Assembly (NCBI GenBank): GCA_001788495.1
Contig: MGCF01000064.1
Location: 1 to 62,445, forward strand
DNA: 62,445 nt
Direction: 5' to 3'
From: Candidatus Rokubacteria bacterium RIFCSPLOWO2_02_FULL_73_56
Lineage (GTDB): Bacteria > Methylomirabilota > Methylomirabilia > Rokubacteriales > CSP1-6
The notes beneath the pieces are model-generated. The model searched no databases, had not been told where the DNA came from, and worked only from the letters and a program-made list of their open reading frames with translations. A program made the position numbers and the translations under genes. Shown here in pieces: positions 9,038-18,258 of the stretch (its first letter is position 1; each line of letters begins with the position of its first letter).

Positions 9038-9394
9038 GTGACCGACAGCGCGCCGGTCGTCGTCCTCATCTCCGTGGACCCGCGCGCTTCGCACCGCGCC
9101 AACGAGGCGCTGCGCATCGGCCTCGGCGTCGCGGCCGGCGACAACGAGGTCATTGTCGTTCTGCGGGCCGACGCTGTCCACCTGCTCGACGCGGACACCG
9201 ACGAGCTCGTGGACGGCGACGACATCGCGAAGTTCCGCGCCGCCCTCAAGGAGCTGGGCATCCCGTTCCACGTCGAGGCGCGCGCCCTCCCCGCGGACGC
9301 CGACTGGAACGCCGAGGGGCACGCGATCGTTCCCGTGACCGCCGAGCGCATCGCCGAGCTCGTGCGCCGCGGCCGGCGGTTCCTGGTCTTCTGA
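9038..9394 (+). CDS. DsrE-superfamily protein, DsrF-like position
   Basis: 118 aa from the GTG at 9038, four bases after the previous stop. It begins VTDSAPVVVLISVDPRASH, followed by ANEALRIGLGVAAGDNEVIVVLRADAVHLL. That is the DsrE/DsrF alternating strand-helix pattern. There is no cysteine in the protein, so it cannot itself carry a persulfide. It probably forms a complex with the neighbouring DsrE-like and DsrH-like proteins. The following gene begins on its last base (TGATG). The exact family is less certain than the operon context. Confidence 0.7.
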   Translation: MTDSAPVVVLISVDPRASHRANEALRIGLGVAAGDNEVIVVLRADAVHLLDADTDELVDGDDIAKFRAALKELGIPFHVEARALPADADWNAEGHAIVPVTAERIAELVRRGRRFLVF

Positions 9395-9618
9395 TGGCCA
9401 CCGTGCTGCACCTGCTCAAGGGCCCCGACGCCGCGCTCGCCCGGCGCGTGGTCGAGGCGCAGGCCGCCGCGGGCGACCGCGTGACGGTCGCGGTCCTGCA
9501 CGGCAGCGCCGCGCCCGAGCTCCCCGCGGGCGTCGCCCTGCGACGTCTCGACCACGACCTGAGCTACTCGCAACTGCTCGACCTCATCTTCGCCGCCGAC
9601 CAGGTCGTCACGTGGTAG
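9394..9618 (+). CDS. TusB/DsrH-like small protein
   Basis: 74 aa. The N-terminus MATVLHLLKGPDAALARRVV and the short length suggest the DsrH/TusB member of a DsrEFH-type complex, and the end QVVTW follows the short C-terminal strand of that family. The cysteine that DsrH uses to meet DsrC is absent. It overlaps the upstream gene by one base (TGATG), so the three are coupled. If the three form a DsrEFH-like hexamer, sulfur carriage must rest on the DsrE-like subunit alone. Confidence 0.6.
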   Translation: MATVLHLLKGPDAALARRVVEAQAAAGDRVTVAVLHGSAAPELPAGVALRRLDHDLSYSQLLDLIFAADQVVTW

Positions 9619-9625
9619 CGGCTCG

Positions 9626-9829
9626 CTAGCGGTTCCGGTACTCGTCGAGCCACGCCATCTGGATCGCCTCGAGGGTCTTCTCGTTCGACGCCCCGGGATC
9701 GTCCGAGAACCCCGGCAGCTCCGTGACCCAGCGGTGGAGGTCCGTGAAGCGGACGCTCAGCGGGTCCAGGTCCGGATGGCGCTCGGCGAGCGCGATCGCG
9801 ATGTCCTCGGTGTCGCGCCAGGTGATCAC
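9626..9829 (-). CDS. iscX: Fe-S assembly protein IscX
   Basis: 67 aa. The sequence matches the IscX (YfhJ) family closely: TWRDTEDIAIALAERHPDLDP, VRFTDLHRWV, and ASNEKTLEAIQMAWLDEY. IscX binds IscS and iron and tunes the rate of cluster assembly. The start is a GTG at 9829 overlapping the ferredoxin stop (GTGA). It is the last gene of the isc operon, its usual place in proteobacteria. It ends seven bases from the stop of the convergent DsrH-like gene. Confidence 0.92.
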   Translation of the reverse strand: MITWRDTEDIAIALAERHPDLDPLSVRFTDLHRWVTELPGFSDDPGASNEKTLEAIQMAWLDEYRNR

Positions 9830-10149
9830 TTCGGGATCTCCACGACGACGTTGCCGCGCACGATCGCCTGGCAGCCGAGGCGCGAGTGGATCGTCAGGCC
9901 CTCGGCCATGTCGAGCCGGTCCTCCTCGTCGGCCTGCATCTCCGAGAGGTTCTCCTCCCCCTCGCGCACGACGACGTGGCAGGTGGTGCAGGCGCAGCTC
10001 CCGCCGCAGTTGTGCTCGAGGGCGATGTCGTGGGCGAGCGCGATGTCGAGCACCGACCCGGGCCGGCCGTGGTCGGCCAGCGGGTACTTCGCGTCGTCCA
10101 CCTCCACGGTGACGTTCATCGGGAGGAACGTGACCTTGTGCACCGCCAT
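9826..10149 (-). CDS. fdx: ISC-type [2Fe-2S] ferredoxin
   Basis: 107 aa from the ATG at 10149 (a GTG one codon earlier is possible; both overlap the hscA stop). Adrenodoxin-type ferredoxin that supplies electrons for cluster assembly. The ligands fit Cys-x5-Cys-x2-Cys in NCGGSCACTTC plus a distal Cys in HSRLGCQA. An extra Cys sits inside the first spacing. Members of this family lie between hscA and iscX in isc operons, exactly as here. Confidence 0.93.
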   Translation of the reverse strand: MAVHKVTFLPMNVTVEVDDAKYPLADHGRPGSVLDIALAHDIALEHNCGGSCACTTCHVVVREGEENLSEMQADEEDRLDMAEGLTIHSRLGCQAIVRGNVVVEIPK

Positions 10150-11990
10150 CACGCGTCTCCTCGAGACGCCATGATCTCCGCCGCCCGCTTGCTCCCGAGC
10201 GCCCCCTTGAGCGCCGCGTCCATCATGCGCTCGGCGAGGTGCTCGGTCGCGCGGTTGAGCGCGACGGTGCGCTCGTGGATCAGGTCGCGGTCGGCCCCGC
10301 CGCGCACCCGCGTGAGCTCCTCGAGCGCCCGCCGGATGGCCGCGCGCTCGTCGGCCGCCACCAGCTCGCCCCCCTGGCGGAGCGCGCGCTCCACGTGGGT
10401 GATGACGGTGTCGGCCTCGTTCCGGGTCTCGATCAGCAGCCGCGCCTCGACGTCGGCCTCCGCGTAGGCGAACGAGTCCTCGACCATCCGCTCCACGTCC
10501 GCCTCGGACAGGCCGTAGGTCGGCTTCACCTCGATCGCGGCCGCCTTGCCGGTCCGCAGCTCCTTCGCGGTCACCTGGAGGATGCCGTTCGCGTCGATGA
10601 GGAACACCACCTCGATCTTCGGCATGCCCGCCGGCATCGGCGCGATGCCGCCGAGCTCGAAGCGCGCCAGCGAGCGGCAGTCCTTCGCGAGCTCACGCTC
10701 GCCCTGGACGACGTGCATGTCCACGACCGCCTGGCCGTCCACCGACGTGGTGAACAGCTCCCGCGCGCTGGTCGGGATCGTGGTGTTCCGCGGCACGAGC
10801 ACGCTCACGATGCCGCCGAGCGTCTCGATCCCGAGCGAGAGCGGCGTGACGTCGAGGAGCAGCATGTTCGTGAAGCCGCCCTCCAGGATGTGCGCCTGGA
10901 CGGCCGCGCCGGCCGCGACCACCTCGTCCGGGTTGAGCTGGCTGTGCGGCGTCCGGCCGAACAGCTCCTGCACGCGCCGGCGGACGAGCGGCACGCGGGT
11001 CGAGCCCCCGACGAGCACGACCTCGTCCACGTCCGCGGGCGCGAGCCCGGCGTCGGCGAGCGCCAGCCGGCAGGGGCCGAGCGTCGCGTCCACCAGGCGC
11101 CCGACGAGGCCCTCGACGTCCGCGCGCGTGATCTCCCGGTGGTACGTGAACGCGTCGAACGGGATCGTGAGCGTGGTCCGCTCGTCGCTCGACAGGCGGA
11201 TCTTCGCCGCCTCGGCGGCGAGCCGCAGCTCCTGCATGGCCTCGGCGTCGCGGCCGAGGTAGGCGTCGTGCCGCGCGCGGATGTCGTCGAGCAGCCAGAG
11301 GACGATCGCGCGGTCGAAGTCGTCGCCGCCGAGCCGCGTGTTGCCGTGGGTCGCGAGCACCTCGAAGACGCCGTCCTTCACGCGCAGGAGCGAGACGTCG
11401 AAGGTGCCGCCGCCGAGGTCGTAGACGGCGATCACGCCCGCCTCGAGACGGTGCAGCCCGTAGGCCAGCGAGGCCGCCGTGGGTTCGTTCACGATCCGCA
11501 CGACGTCGAGCCCCGCGATGCGCCCCGCGTCTTTCGTGGCCTGGCGCTGGCTGTCGTTGAAGTACGCCGGCACCGTGACGACCGCCTTCTCCACCGGCTC
11601 GCCGAGGTAGGCCTCCGCGCGCTCCCGGAGCGCCTTCAGGATGATCGCCGAGACCTCGGGCGGCGTGACCGCGCGGCCGCCGAGGTCGATCTTCACGATC
11701 CCCTCGCAGGGGAGCACCTTGTACGGGAAGTAGCAGAGCTCGTCCTTGATGTCCTCGTAGCCGCGGCCCATGAGGCGCTTGACCGAGTACACGGTGCTCT
11801 CCGGGCGGCGCACGAGCTGGCGCCGGGCGGCGTCGCCGACGAGCACGCCGTCGGGCGTGAACGCCACGATCGACGGCAGGAGCGTGCGCCCCTCGGCGTC
11901 GGGGATCACGCGCGGCAGACCGGCCGTCCCCTCGACGAACGCGACGAGGCTGTTGGTCGTCCCGAGATCAATGCCGACGATGCGTGACAT
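10149..11990 (-). CDS. hscA: Fe-S assembly chaperone HscA (Hsp70 family)
   Basis: 613 aa, ATP-driven chaperone that acts on IscU to release or transfer the cluster. The Hsp70 ATPase motifs are clear: GIDLGTTNS at the N-terminus, AVYDLGGGTFDVS near 190, and VLVGGSTRVP near 330. The substrate-binding part begins around residue 380 (LLLDVTPLSLGIETLGG) and ends without the EEVD tail. Its length matches HscA (about 616 aa) rather than DnaK. Its first 23 bases overlap the end of hscB. The main IscU keeps the LPPVK motif that HscA recognises. Confidence 0.95.
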   Translation of the reverse strand: MSRIVGIDLGTTNSLVAFVEGTAGLPRVIPDAEGRTLLPSIVAFTPDGVLVGDAARRQLVRRPESTVYSVKRLMGRGYEDIKDELCYFPYKVLPCEGIVKIDLGGRAVTPPEVSAIILKALRERAEAYLGEPVEKAVVTVPAYFNDSQRQATKDAGRIAGLDVVRIVNEPTAASLAYGLHRLEAGVIAVYDLGGGTFDVSLLRVKDGVFEVLATHGNTRLGGDDFDRAIVLWLLDDIRARHDAYLGRDAEAMQELRLAAEAAKIRLSSDERTTLTIPFDAFTYHREITRADVEGLVGRLVDATLGPCRLALADAGLAPADVDEVVLVGGSTRVPLVRRRVQELFGRTPHSQLNPDEVVAAGAAVQAHILEGGFTNMLLLDVTPLSLGIETLGGIVSVLVPRNTTIPTSARELFTTSVDGQAVVDMHVVQGERELAKDCRSLARFELGGIAPMPAGMPKIEVVFLIDANGILQVTAKELRTGKAAAIEVKPTYGLSEADVERMVEDSFAYAEADVEARLLIETRNEADTVITHVERALRQGGELVAADERAAIRRALEELTRVRGGADRDLIHERTVALNRATEHLAERMMDAALKGALGSKRAAEIMASRGDA

Positions 11991-12558
11991 GGCCTTCCTG
12001 GCTCTCTCCCAGCGCCTCGGTGAGGTCGTCGATGACCGTCGCGAGGTACGCGCGCGTCGCGAGCGCCTGCTTGCACGCCGCGAGCACGCGCGGCCGCTCG
12101 CCGGCGTCGGCGGCGTCCCACGCGGCGGCGAGCGGGCCGGCGAGCCGCGCCTCCTCGTCCCGGTGGCGGGCGACCAGCCGGTCGCGCTCGGCGGCGAGCC
12201 GCCGGTGGCCGTCCGCGTCGAGCCCGCCGGCCTTGGCCTCCGCGAGCGCCTCCTGGATCTCGAACATCTCCTCGAGCAGCTCCGGGGGCGCCGTCGGCCC
12301 GACCGCCGCCCCCTCCCTCGTCGGGCGGCCCTCCTCGAGCCGCACGAGGTACTCCACGCGCGCGATCGGGTCGCGCAGCGTGCGGTACGCGGCGTTCAGC
12401 CGCGCGGAGGCCTCGAGCGCCCGCGCCTGCGCCTCGGGCGGCGCGGCCTGGTGGAAGTCGGGATGCCAGCGTCGCGAGAGCGCGTAGAACCTCCGCTGCA
12501 GCTCGGCCGTGTCGATCCCGAGCTTGCGCGGCAGCTCGAACACCTCGAAGTGGTTCAT
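11968..12558 (-). CDS. hscB: Fe-S assembly co-chaperone HscB (J-domain protein)
   Basis: 196 aa. The N-terminal J domain starts NHFEVFELPRKLGIDTAELQRRFYALSR and contains the HPD motif (residues 32-34) that triggers the HscA ATPase. The C-terminal three-helix part (EEMFEIQEALAEAK) binds IscU. It delivers IscU to HscA. Its end overlaps hscA by 23 bases. A palindromic terminator-like hairpin separates it from iscA, so it may be expressed at a lower level than the iscRSUA part. Confidence 0.94.
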   Translation of the reverse strand: MNHFEVFELPRKLGIDTAELQRRFYALSRRWHPDFHQAAPPEAQARALEASARLNAAYRTLRDPIARVEYLVRLEEGRPTREGAAVGPTAPPELLEEMFEIQEALAEAKAGGLDADGHRRLAAERDRLVARHRDEEARLAGPLAAAWDAADAGERPRVLAACKQALATRAYLATVIDDLTEALGESQEGHVTHRRH

Positions 12559-12573
12559 CCCTCCGTCACCCTC

Positions 12574-12605
12574 AAAAGAAGAGCGGGCCCGGCGCCGGGC
12601 CCGCT
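12574..12605 (-). terminator. Terminator-like hairpin between iscA and hscB
   Basis: 12582-12605 is a perfect 24-base palindrome (AGCGGGCCCGGC and its complement). Read on the minus strand it is followed by CTTCTTTTG. It fits a partial intrinsic terminator or attenuator inside the isc operon, reducing hscB-hscA-fdx-iscX expression compared with iscRSUA. The T-run is short and interrupted. Confidence 0.6.
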
Positions 12606-12627
12606 CCGCGACCTCGCGGCGCCCCGG

Positions 12628-12957
12628 CTAGGCCGAGAACGACGTCCCACAGCCACAGCTCGACTTCGCGCTCGGGTTGACGAACGTGAATCCGCCCGTC
12701 AGCCCCTGCTGGACGTAGTCGAGCGTCGTGCCGTTCAGGTAGATGTAGCTCTTCTTGTCGACGACGACCTTGATGCCGTCGATCTCGAACTCCTTGTCGT
12801 GCGGCCCGAGCTCGGTGTCGAACTCGAGCGAGTACGACAGGCCCGAGCACCCGCCGCCCTTCACGCCCATCCGGAGGAACACCGTCTCCGGCAGGTGCTG
12901 GGCCTGCTTGAGCTCCTTGACCTGCCTGGCCGCCGCTTCCGACAGGGTCACCGCCAT
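12628..12957 (-). CDS. iscA: A-type Fe-S carrier IscA
   Basis: 109 aa. The three cysteines of the family are present: Cys37 in GGGCSGLSY and Cys101/Cys103 in SSCGCG. IscA/ErpA proteins carry an assembled cluster or iron from IscU to target enzymes. The order iscR-iscS-iscU-iscA-hscB-hscA-fdx-iscX is preserved. It cannot be told from sequence alone whether it acts more like IscA or ErpA. Confidence 0.93.
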   Translation of the reverse strand: MAVTLSEAAARQVKELKQAQHLPETVFLRMGVKGGGCSGLSYSLEFDTELGPHDKEFEIDGIKVVVDKKSYIYLNGTTLDYVQQGLTGGFTFVNPSAKSSCGCGTSFSA

Positions 12958-12973
12958 CGCCCGTCCCCTCCCC

Positions 12974-13396
12974 TCACGCGGACGCCGTCGGGGCCTCGGC
13001 CCCGGCGAGCGCGTCCCCGTGCTTGTCCCTGTAGTCCGCCAGCGCCGCCTTGATCGCGTCCTCGGCCAGCACCGAGCAGTGGATCTTGACGGGCGGCAGC
13101 CGGAGCTCGTTCACGATGTCCGTGTTCTTGATCTTCCCGGCCTCGTCGACCGTCTTGCCCTTGAGCCACTCGGTGGCCAGGCTCGACGAGGCGATCGCGC
13201 TCCCGCACCCGAAGGTCTTGAACCTCGCGTCCTCGATCACGCCGGTGTCGAGGTTCACCTTGATCTGCAGCTTCATCACGTCGCCGCATTCCGGCGCCCC
13301 GACGAGGCCCGTCCCGACGCCCGGCGTGTCCTTGGTGAAGGAGCCGACATTGCGCGGGTTGTTGTAGTGGTCGACGACCTTGTCGCTGTAGGCCAT
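12974..13396 (-). CDS. iscU: Fe-S cluster scaffold IscU
   Basis: 140 aa. All three cluster cysteines are present: Cys37 (PECGD), Cys63 (FGCGSA) and Cys106 (KIHCS). Asp39 and the LPPVK motif bound by HscA are also present. It is the scaffold on which [2Fe-2S] clusters are built with sulfur from IscS. It has a short Ala-rich tail beyond the usual 128 aa. It lies between iscS and iscA and contrasts with the IscU-like protein at 7145-7516, which lacks the third cysteine. Confidence 0.96.
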   Translation of the reverse strand: MAYSDKVVDHYNNPRNVGSFTKDTPGVGTGLVGAPECGDVMKLQIKVNLDTGVIEDARFKTFGCGSAIASSSLATEWLKGKTVDEAGKIKNTDIVNELRLPPVKIHCSVLAEDAIKAALADYRDKHGDALAGAEAPTASA

Positions 13397-13408
13397 GGGC
13401 CCTCCCCT

Positions 13409-14635
13409 TTACTCTGCCTTCCACTGGATCGACTTCAGGTCCACGCCTTCCTTCGCCAGCTCGTAGAGCGGCGACATGTCCCGCAGCCGCTTGACGACCT
13501 CGATCGTGCGCTTCGCCACGACTTCCACCTCCTCCTCGGTGTTGAACCGGTGGAGGCTGAAGCGGATCGAGGAGTGCGCGAGCTCCGTGCTGGCCCCGAG
13601 GGCCGCGATCACGTACGACGGCTCGAGCGTCGCGGACGTGCACGCCGACCCCGACGACAGCGCGGTCTCCCTGTTGAGGCCCATCAGCACCGACTCGCCC
13701 TCCACGTAGGCGAACGAGATGTTCAGGTTCTGGGGCAGCCGCCGCTCCGGGTCGCCGTTGAGGAACGCCTCGTCCACGCTCGAGAGGATCAGGTCTTGCA
13801 GCCGGTCGCGCAGCGTGGCGAGCCGGGCGCTCTCCTCCGGCATGATCTCCTCGCAGATCTCGGCGGCGCGGCCGAAGCCGACGATGAGCGGCACCGGCAG
13901 CGTCCCCGACCGCATCCCGCGCTCGTGGCCGCCGCCGTCGATCATCGGGGCCAGGCGCACCCGCGGGCCCTTGCGCCGCACGTAGAGCGCGCCGACGCCC
14001 TTCGGCCCGTACATGAGGTGGGCGGTGCACGACAGGAGGTCGACGCCCAGCGCTTCCACGTTGACGGGCACCTTGCCGACCGCCTGCGTGGCGTCCGTGT
14101 GGAAGATGACGCCTTTCTCCTTCGCGAGGCGGCCGAGCCCCGCGATGTCCTGGAGCGTCCCGATCTCGTTGTTCGCGAACATCACGGACACGAGGATCGT
14201 CTTGTTCGTGATCGCCTTCCGCACCTCGTCCACGTCCACGAGGCCGCCCGGCCCGACGGGCAGGTAGGTCACCTCGAAGCCCTGCCGCTCGAGACGCTTG
14301 CACGTGTCGAGGCCGGCGCGCTGCTCGATGACGGTCGTCACGATGTGGTTGCCCTTCTCGCGGTACATCTCGGCGGCGCCCTTCAGGGCGAGGTTGATCG
14401 CCTCGGTGCCGCCCGACGTGAACACGAGCTCCTTCGGGTCGCGCGCGCCGATGAGCCGGGCGAGCTTCTGCCGGGCCGCGTCCACCGCGCCCTCGGCCTC
14501 CCAGCCGAAGGGATGGTTGCGGCTCGCCGGGTGGCCGAACTTCTCGGTGAAGTACGGCAGCATCGCCTCGACGACCCGCGGGTCGCACGGCGTCGTCGAC
14601 TGCGCGTCCATGAAGATCGGAAACTTCAGCGCCAT
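13409..14635 (-). CDS. iscS: Cysteine desulfurase IscS
   Basis: 408 aa. PLP-dependent desulfurase that supplies sulfur to IscU. Motifs seen are FMDAQSTTPCDPRVV, TSGGTEAIN, HTDATQAVGK, the PLP lysine region SCTAHLMYGPKG, and the persulfide loop SSGSACTSATLEPSYV. The C-terminus runs to the expected length of group I enzymes. In many IscS proteins the PLP motif is SAHKxYGPKG. Here it reads TAHLMYGPKG, with Leu in the place of the lysine after His, so the position of the Schiff-base lysine is worth checking. A GGAGA ribosome site precedes the ATG. It is directly downstream of iscR. Confidence 0.93.
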   Translation of the reverse strand: MALKFPIFMDAQSTTPCDPRVVEAMLPYFTEKFGHPASRNHPFGWEAEGAVDAARQKLARLIGARDPKELVFTSGGTEAINLALKGAAEMYREKGNHIVTTVIEQRAGLDTCKRLERQGFEVTYLPVGPGGLVDVDEVRKAITNKTILVSVMFANNEIGTLQDIAGLGRLAKEKGVIFHTDATQAVGKVPVNVEALGVDLLSCTAHLMYGPKGVGALYVRRKGPRVRLAPMIDGGGHERGMRSGTLPVPLIVGFGRAAEICEEIMPEESARLATLRDRLQDLILSSVDEAFLNGDPERRLPQNLNISFAYVEGESVLMGLNRETALSSGSACTSATLEPSYVIAALGASTELAHSSIRFSLHRFNTEEEVEVVAKRTIEVVKRLRDMSPLYELAKEGVDLKSIQWKAE

Positions 14636-14648
14636 GGATTCGGTCTCC

Positions 14649-15080
14649 TCACATCCGGATCGTCAGGAGTTCGGGGACGTCGTCGGTCGCCAGGTCCGCC
14701 AGGCTCATCGTGTCGAGCATCTGGCTGATCGCGGCCTGGAGCTTCTGCACCGGCCGCCGCAGGTTGCAGCGCTCCTCCTGCGGGCAGCCGCTGTGGTCCA
14801 GGCAGCCCACGATGTTGATCGGCCCCTCGAGCGCGCGCACGACCTGCCCGACCGAGATCTGCTCCGGCCGCCGCGCCAGCACGTAGCCCCCCTTGGGCCC
14901 GTTCTGGCTCGCGATGAGACGGCGCTTGGCCAGCCGCTGGAGGATCTTCGCGAGCAGCTCGGGCGGAATGCCGAACTCCTCGGCGATCCGCTTGGCGCTC
15001 ACCGCGCCGAGCTGGTCGTTGATGGCGATGTAGTGGATCGCCATCAGCCCGTAGTCGGCGCGCTTGGTGAACCGCAGCAT
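14649..15080 (-). CDS. iscR: Rrf2-family Fe-S regulator IscR
   Basis: 143 aa from the ATG at 15080, chosen because MLRFTKRADYGLMAIHYIA is the family start and AGGAATTAGG sits just before it. The winged HTH (KRIAEEFGIPPELLAKILQRLAK) is followed by the cluster ligands Cys93, Cys99 and Cys105 with the C-x5-C-x5-C spacing of E. coli IscR. IscR with a [2Fe-2S] cluster represses the isc operon when cluster supply is adequate. It heads the operon and is divergent from glutamate dehydrogenase. Confidence 0.94.
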   Translation of the reverse strand: MLRFTKRADYGLMAIHYIAINDQLGAVSAKRIAEEFGIPPELLAKILQRLAKRRLIASQNGPKGGYVLARRPEQISVGQVVRALEGPINIVGCLDHSGCPQEERCNLRRPVQKLQAAISQMLDTMSLADLATDDVPELLTIRM

Positions 15081-15209
15081 CCTAATTCCTCGCCTTCCGC
15101 CGAGGATTCGTATATGCCGGAGCTGTGGCCGGCTCGACCGACCTGACAGCATCGGCGACAAATCCTATCGGCGACTGTTTCGGTCGTATTCTGGCCCCTG
15201 CGGCGAGCG
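15081..15209. promoter_or_regulatory. Divergent control region between iscR and glutamate dehydrogenase
   Basis: 129 bases. An imperfect inverted repeat, ATTCCTCG against CGAGGATT, flanks the iscR ribosome site. A direct repeat ATCGGCGAC occurs at 15151-15159 and 15167-15175, 16 bases apart, in the place where an operator for the iscR side would lie. The E. coli IscR type-1 box was not recognised. The region probably contains both promoters and an IscR site of unknown form. Confidence 0.4.
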
Positions 15210-15233
15210 ATGTCAAGTGAAAGGTCCCGAAAC

Positions 15234-16493
<1,260 letters not shown>

Positions 16494-16519
16494 GCCCGCG
16501 CCTCTCGAAAGGAGCCCCC

Positions 16520-17071
16520 ATGCGCATGCCCCGAGTCGGCGCCCCGGCGGCGCTCGCCGCCCTGCTCCTGCTGCCCGCGAGCGCCCACGCCGCCGGCACG
16601 CTCACCGGCCTCGGCGCGAGCCCGTCGCCGGCGACGACCGGCCAGCCGGTCACGTTCACCGTCACCGGCGCCGGCGGCTGCGAGTTCTCGGTCGTGTACG
16701 GCGGGGGCGAGCCCAGCGACAACCTCGTGGCGAGCCAGTTCCCGCTGACCTTCGGGAAGACCTTCGGCCGGGTCGGCATCTACCTCGTGACGGTCAAGCC
16801 CCGCCAGCCCTCGTCGAACCCCTGCGAGGGCGACAAGACGATCACGCTCACCGTCGACGCGCCGGCCTCGGCACAGACGACGCGGCCGGTCCTGCGGCTC
16901 GGCGAGAACCCGTGCCCGTCCGGCTGGCACCCCGGCGGCGCCGTCGGCACGTACAAGGGCGGCAAGACGTTCCTCTGCGTGCCCACCAGGCCGCCCAGGA
17001 TCCAGTGCGGCCCGAACACCGTCTACGTCGAGACGAGCTGCGGCTTCGGCTGCCAGGCGGTGCCGCAGTAG
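16520..17071 (+). CDS. Secreted protein of unknown function with an Ig-like segment
   Basis: 183 aa. A Sec signal peptide (MRMPRVGAPAALAALLLLPASAHA) is followed by GTLTGLGASPSPATTGQPVTFTVTG, a pattern seen at the start of bacterial Ig-like or PKD-like folds. Several cysteines (ENPCPSGWHPGG, FLCVP, IQCGP, SCGFGCQ) suggest disulfides in a small C-terminal part. AAAGGAG precedes the ATG. It follows gdhA by 26 bases but a shared role is unlikely. I do not recognise the family as a whole. Confidence 0.85.
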   Translation: MRMPRVGAPAALAALLLLPASAHAAGTLTGLGASPSPATTGQPVTFTVTGAGGCEFSVVYGGGEPSDNLVASQFPLTFGKTFGRVGIYLVTVKPRQPSSNPCEGDKTITLTVDAPASAQTTRPVLRLGENPCPSGWHPGGAVGTYKGGKTFLCVPTRPPRIQCGPNTVYVETSCGFGCQAVPQ

Positions 17072-17085
17072 GGCGAGGCGCGGGA

Positions 17086-17114
17086 TCGGGGGGCGCGGCG
17101 GTCGCTCCCCCCGA
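17086..17114. terminator. Hairpin between convergent genes
   Basis: TCGGGGGG at 17086-17093 pairs perfectly with CCCCCCGA at 17107-17114 around a 13-base loop. It lies between the convergent ends of the secreted-protein gene and the GalT-family gene. No T-run on either side, so termination strength is uncertain; placement suggests a two-way terminator. Confidence 0.5.
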
Positions 17115-17128
17115 CGTCGGTCGGGCGG

Positions 17129-18124
17129 TCAGGCCGCCGGCCGCGGCCAGGCGTCCCGCAGCTGCGCCGCGGTGGCCTCGGGAGGCGTCTCGCTGATGTA
17201 GATGCCGCCCACGCGGTTGGCGCGCTCGGGCTCCGCGGCGACCTGGATGTGCCAGTGGTAGTCGTCGCGGATCGTCGCCCAGTCGCCCTGCAGGATCCGT
17301 GAGCGGAGGTTCGGCGCCGTGCGGAGGGCGCACTCGTAACCCGGGTCGCCGAAGCCGGCCGCGAGGGCGCGGAAGTACTCCGAGAGGAGCTGCGCGAGGT
17401 CCCGTCCGACCTCGGGGCCGAGCGCCTCCTCGAACGAGCAGCTGTGCTGCCGCGGCACGATCCACGTCTCCAGCGGCACGCGCGGCGCGTACGGCACCAC
17501 GGCGGCGAAGAACGGCGTGAGGCGCACGACGCGCTCCTCGCCACCGATCTCCTGCCGTAGCAGGTCGCAGTAGACGCAGCGCCGCTTGTACTGGTAATAC
17601 TCGCGCGCCTCGCGCAGCTCGCGCCGCGTCTCGTAGAAGACGATGGGGATCGCGGTGATCCGCGAGTACGGATGGTGGGGCGGCACGCCCGGCTTCTTGT
17701 GGCGGCGCGAGATCAGGATGTCGCGGATCTGGCTGTCGCGCTTGAGGTCGAGGAGCCGGTCGCGGTACATCCAGAGCACGGCCTCGATGGTCTCGACGTC
17801 CATCGTCGCGAGCGTGTCGTCGTGGTGGGGGGACTCGAGGATCAGCTCGCTCGCGCCGCGCGGCGTGATCATGTCGAACATGCCCACGCCCTCGCGCACC
17901 AGCTCCCACTCCGTCCGGAAATAGGCGTCGGGCTCCGGCACGACGCGCACCGTCCAGTCGGGCCCATCGGCGGGCGAGCCCTCCTTGCGGTAGGCGGCGA
18001 TCTCGGGGCCGGACAGGTGCTCGGCACCGGGACAGTACGGACACGCATCCTGCGCGTGCGGCGCGCCCCTGGGGCGGATCAGCACCCAGTCGCCGCGCGT
18101 CGGGTCCTTCCTCAGCTCCTCCAC
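17129..18124 (-). CDS. GalT-family (HIT superfamily) protein with an altered N-terminal active site
   Basis: 331 aa with the two-repeat architecture of galactose-1-phosphate uridylyltransferase. The two metal CxxC pairs are present (CPYC at 28-31, CVYC at 183-186). In GalT the catalytic motif is HPHxQ, where the second His is the nucleophile. Here the matching segment, followed by the usual ITAIPIVF strand, reads HHPYSR at 150-155, so the nucleophile position is Tyr153 and the Gln position is Arg155. The C-terminal repeat, which in relatives reads HWHIE, reads HWHIQ at 290-294. It therefore may not act as GalT; the active site may have moved to the second repeat. No other Leloir gene is near. 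Confidence 0.8.
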   Translation of the reverse strand: MEELRKDPTRGDWVLIRPRGAPHAQDACPYCPGAEHLSGPEIAAYRKEGSPADGPDWTVRVVPEPDAYFRTEWELVREGVGMFDMITPRGASELILESPHHDDTLATMDVETIEAVLWMYRDRLLDLKRDSQIRDILISRRHKKPGVPPHHPYSRITAIPIVFYETRRELREAREYYQYKRRCVYCDLLRQEIGGEERVVRLTPFFAAVVPYAPRVPLETWIVPRQHSCSFEEALGPEVGRDLAQLLSEYFRALAAGFGDPGYECALRTAPNLRSRILQGDWATIRDDYHWHIQVAAEPERANRVGGIYISETPPEATAAQLRDAWPRPAA

Positions 18125-18258
18125 GCCACGCTCACCATAGCCGACGCCACGATACCACGGCGTGAGCCGTTCGCATGATCCGGAGTGGCGTTCGGCTCAT
18201 CCCCGGACGGAGGCTTTACACCCGAGGGACGGCGCACTTACGATGGTCGAGCCCGAAC

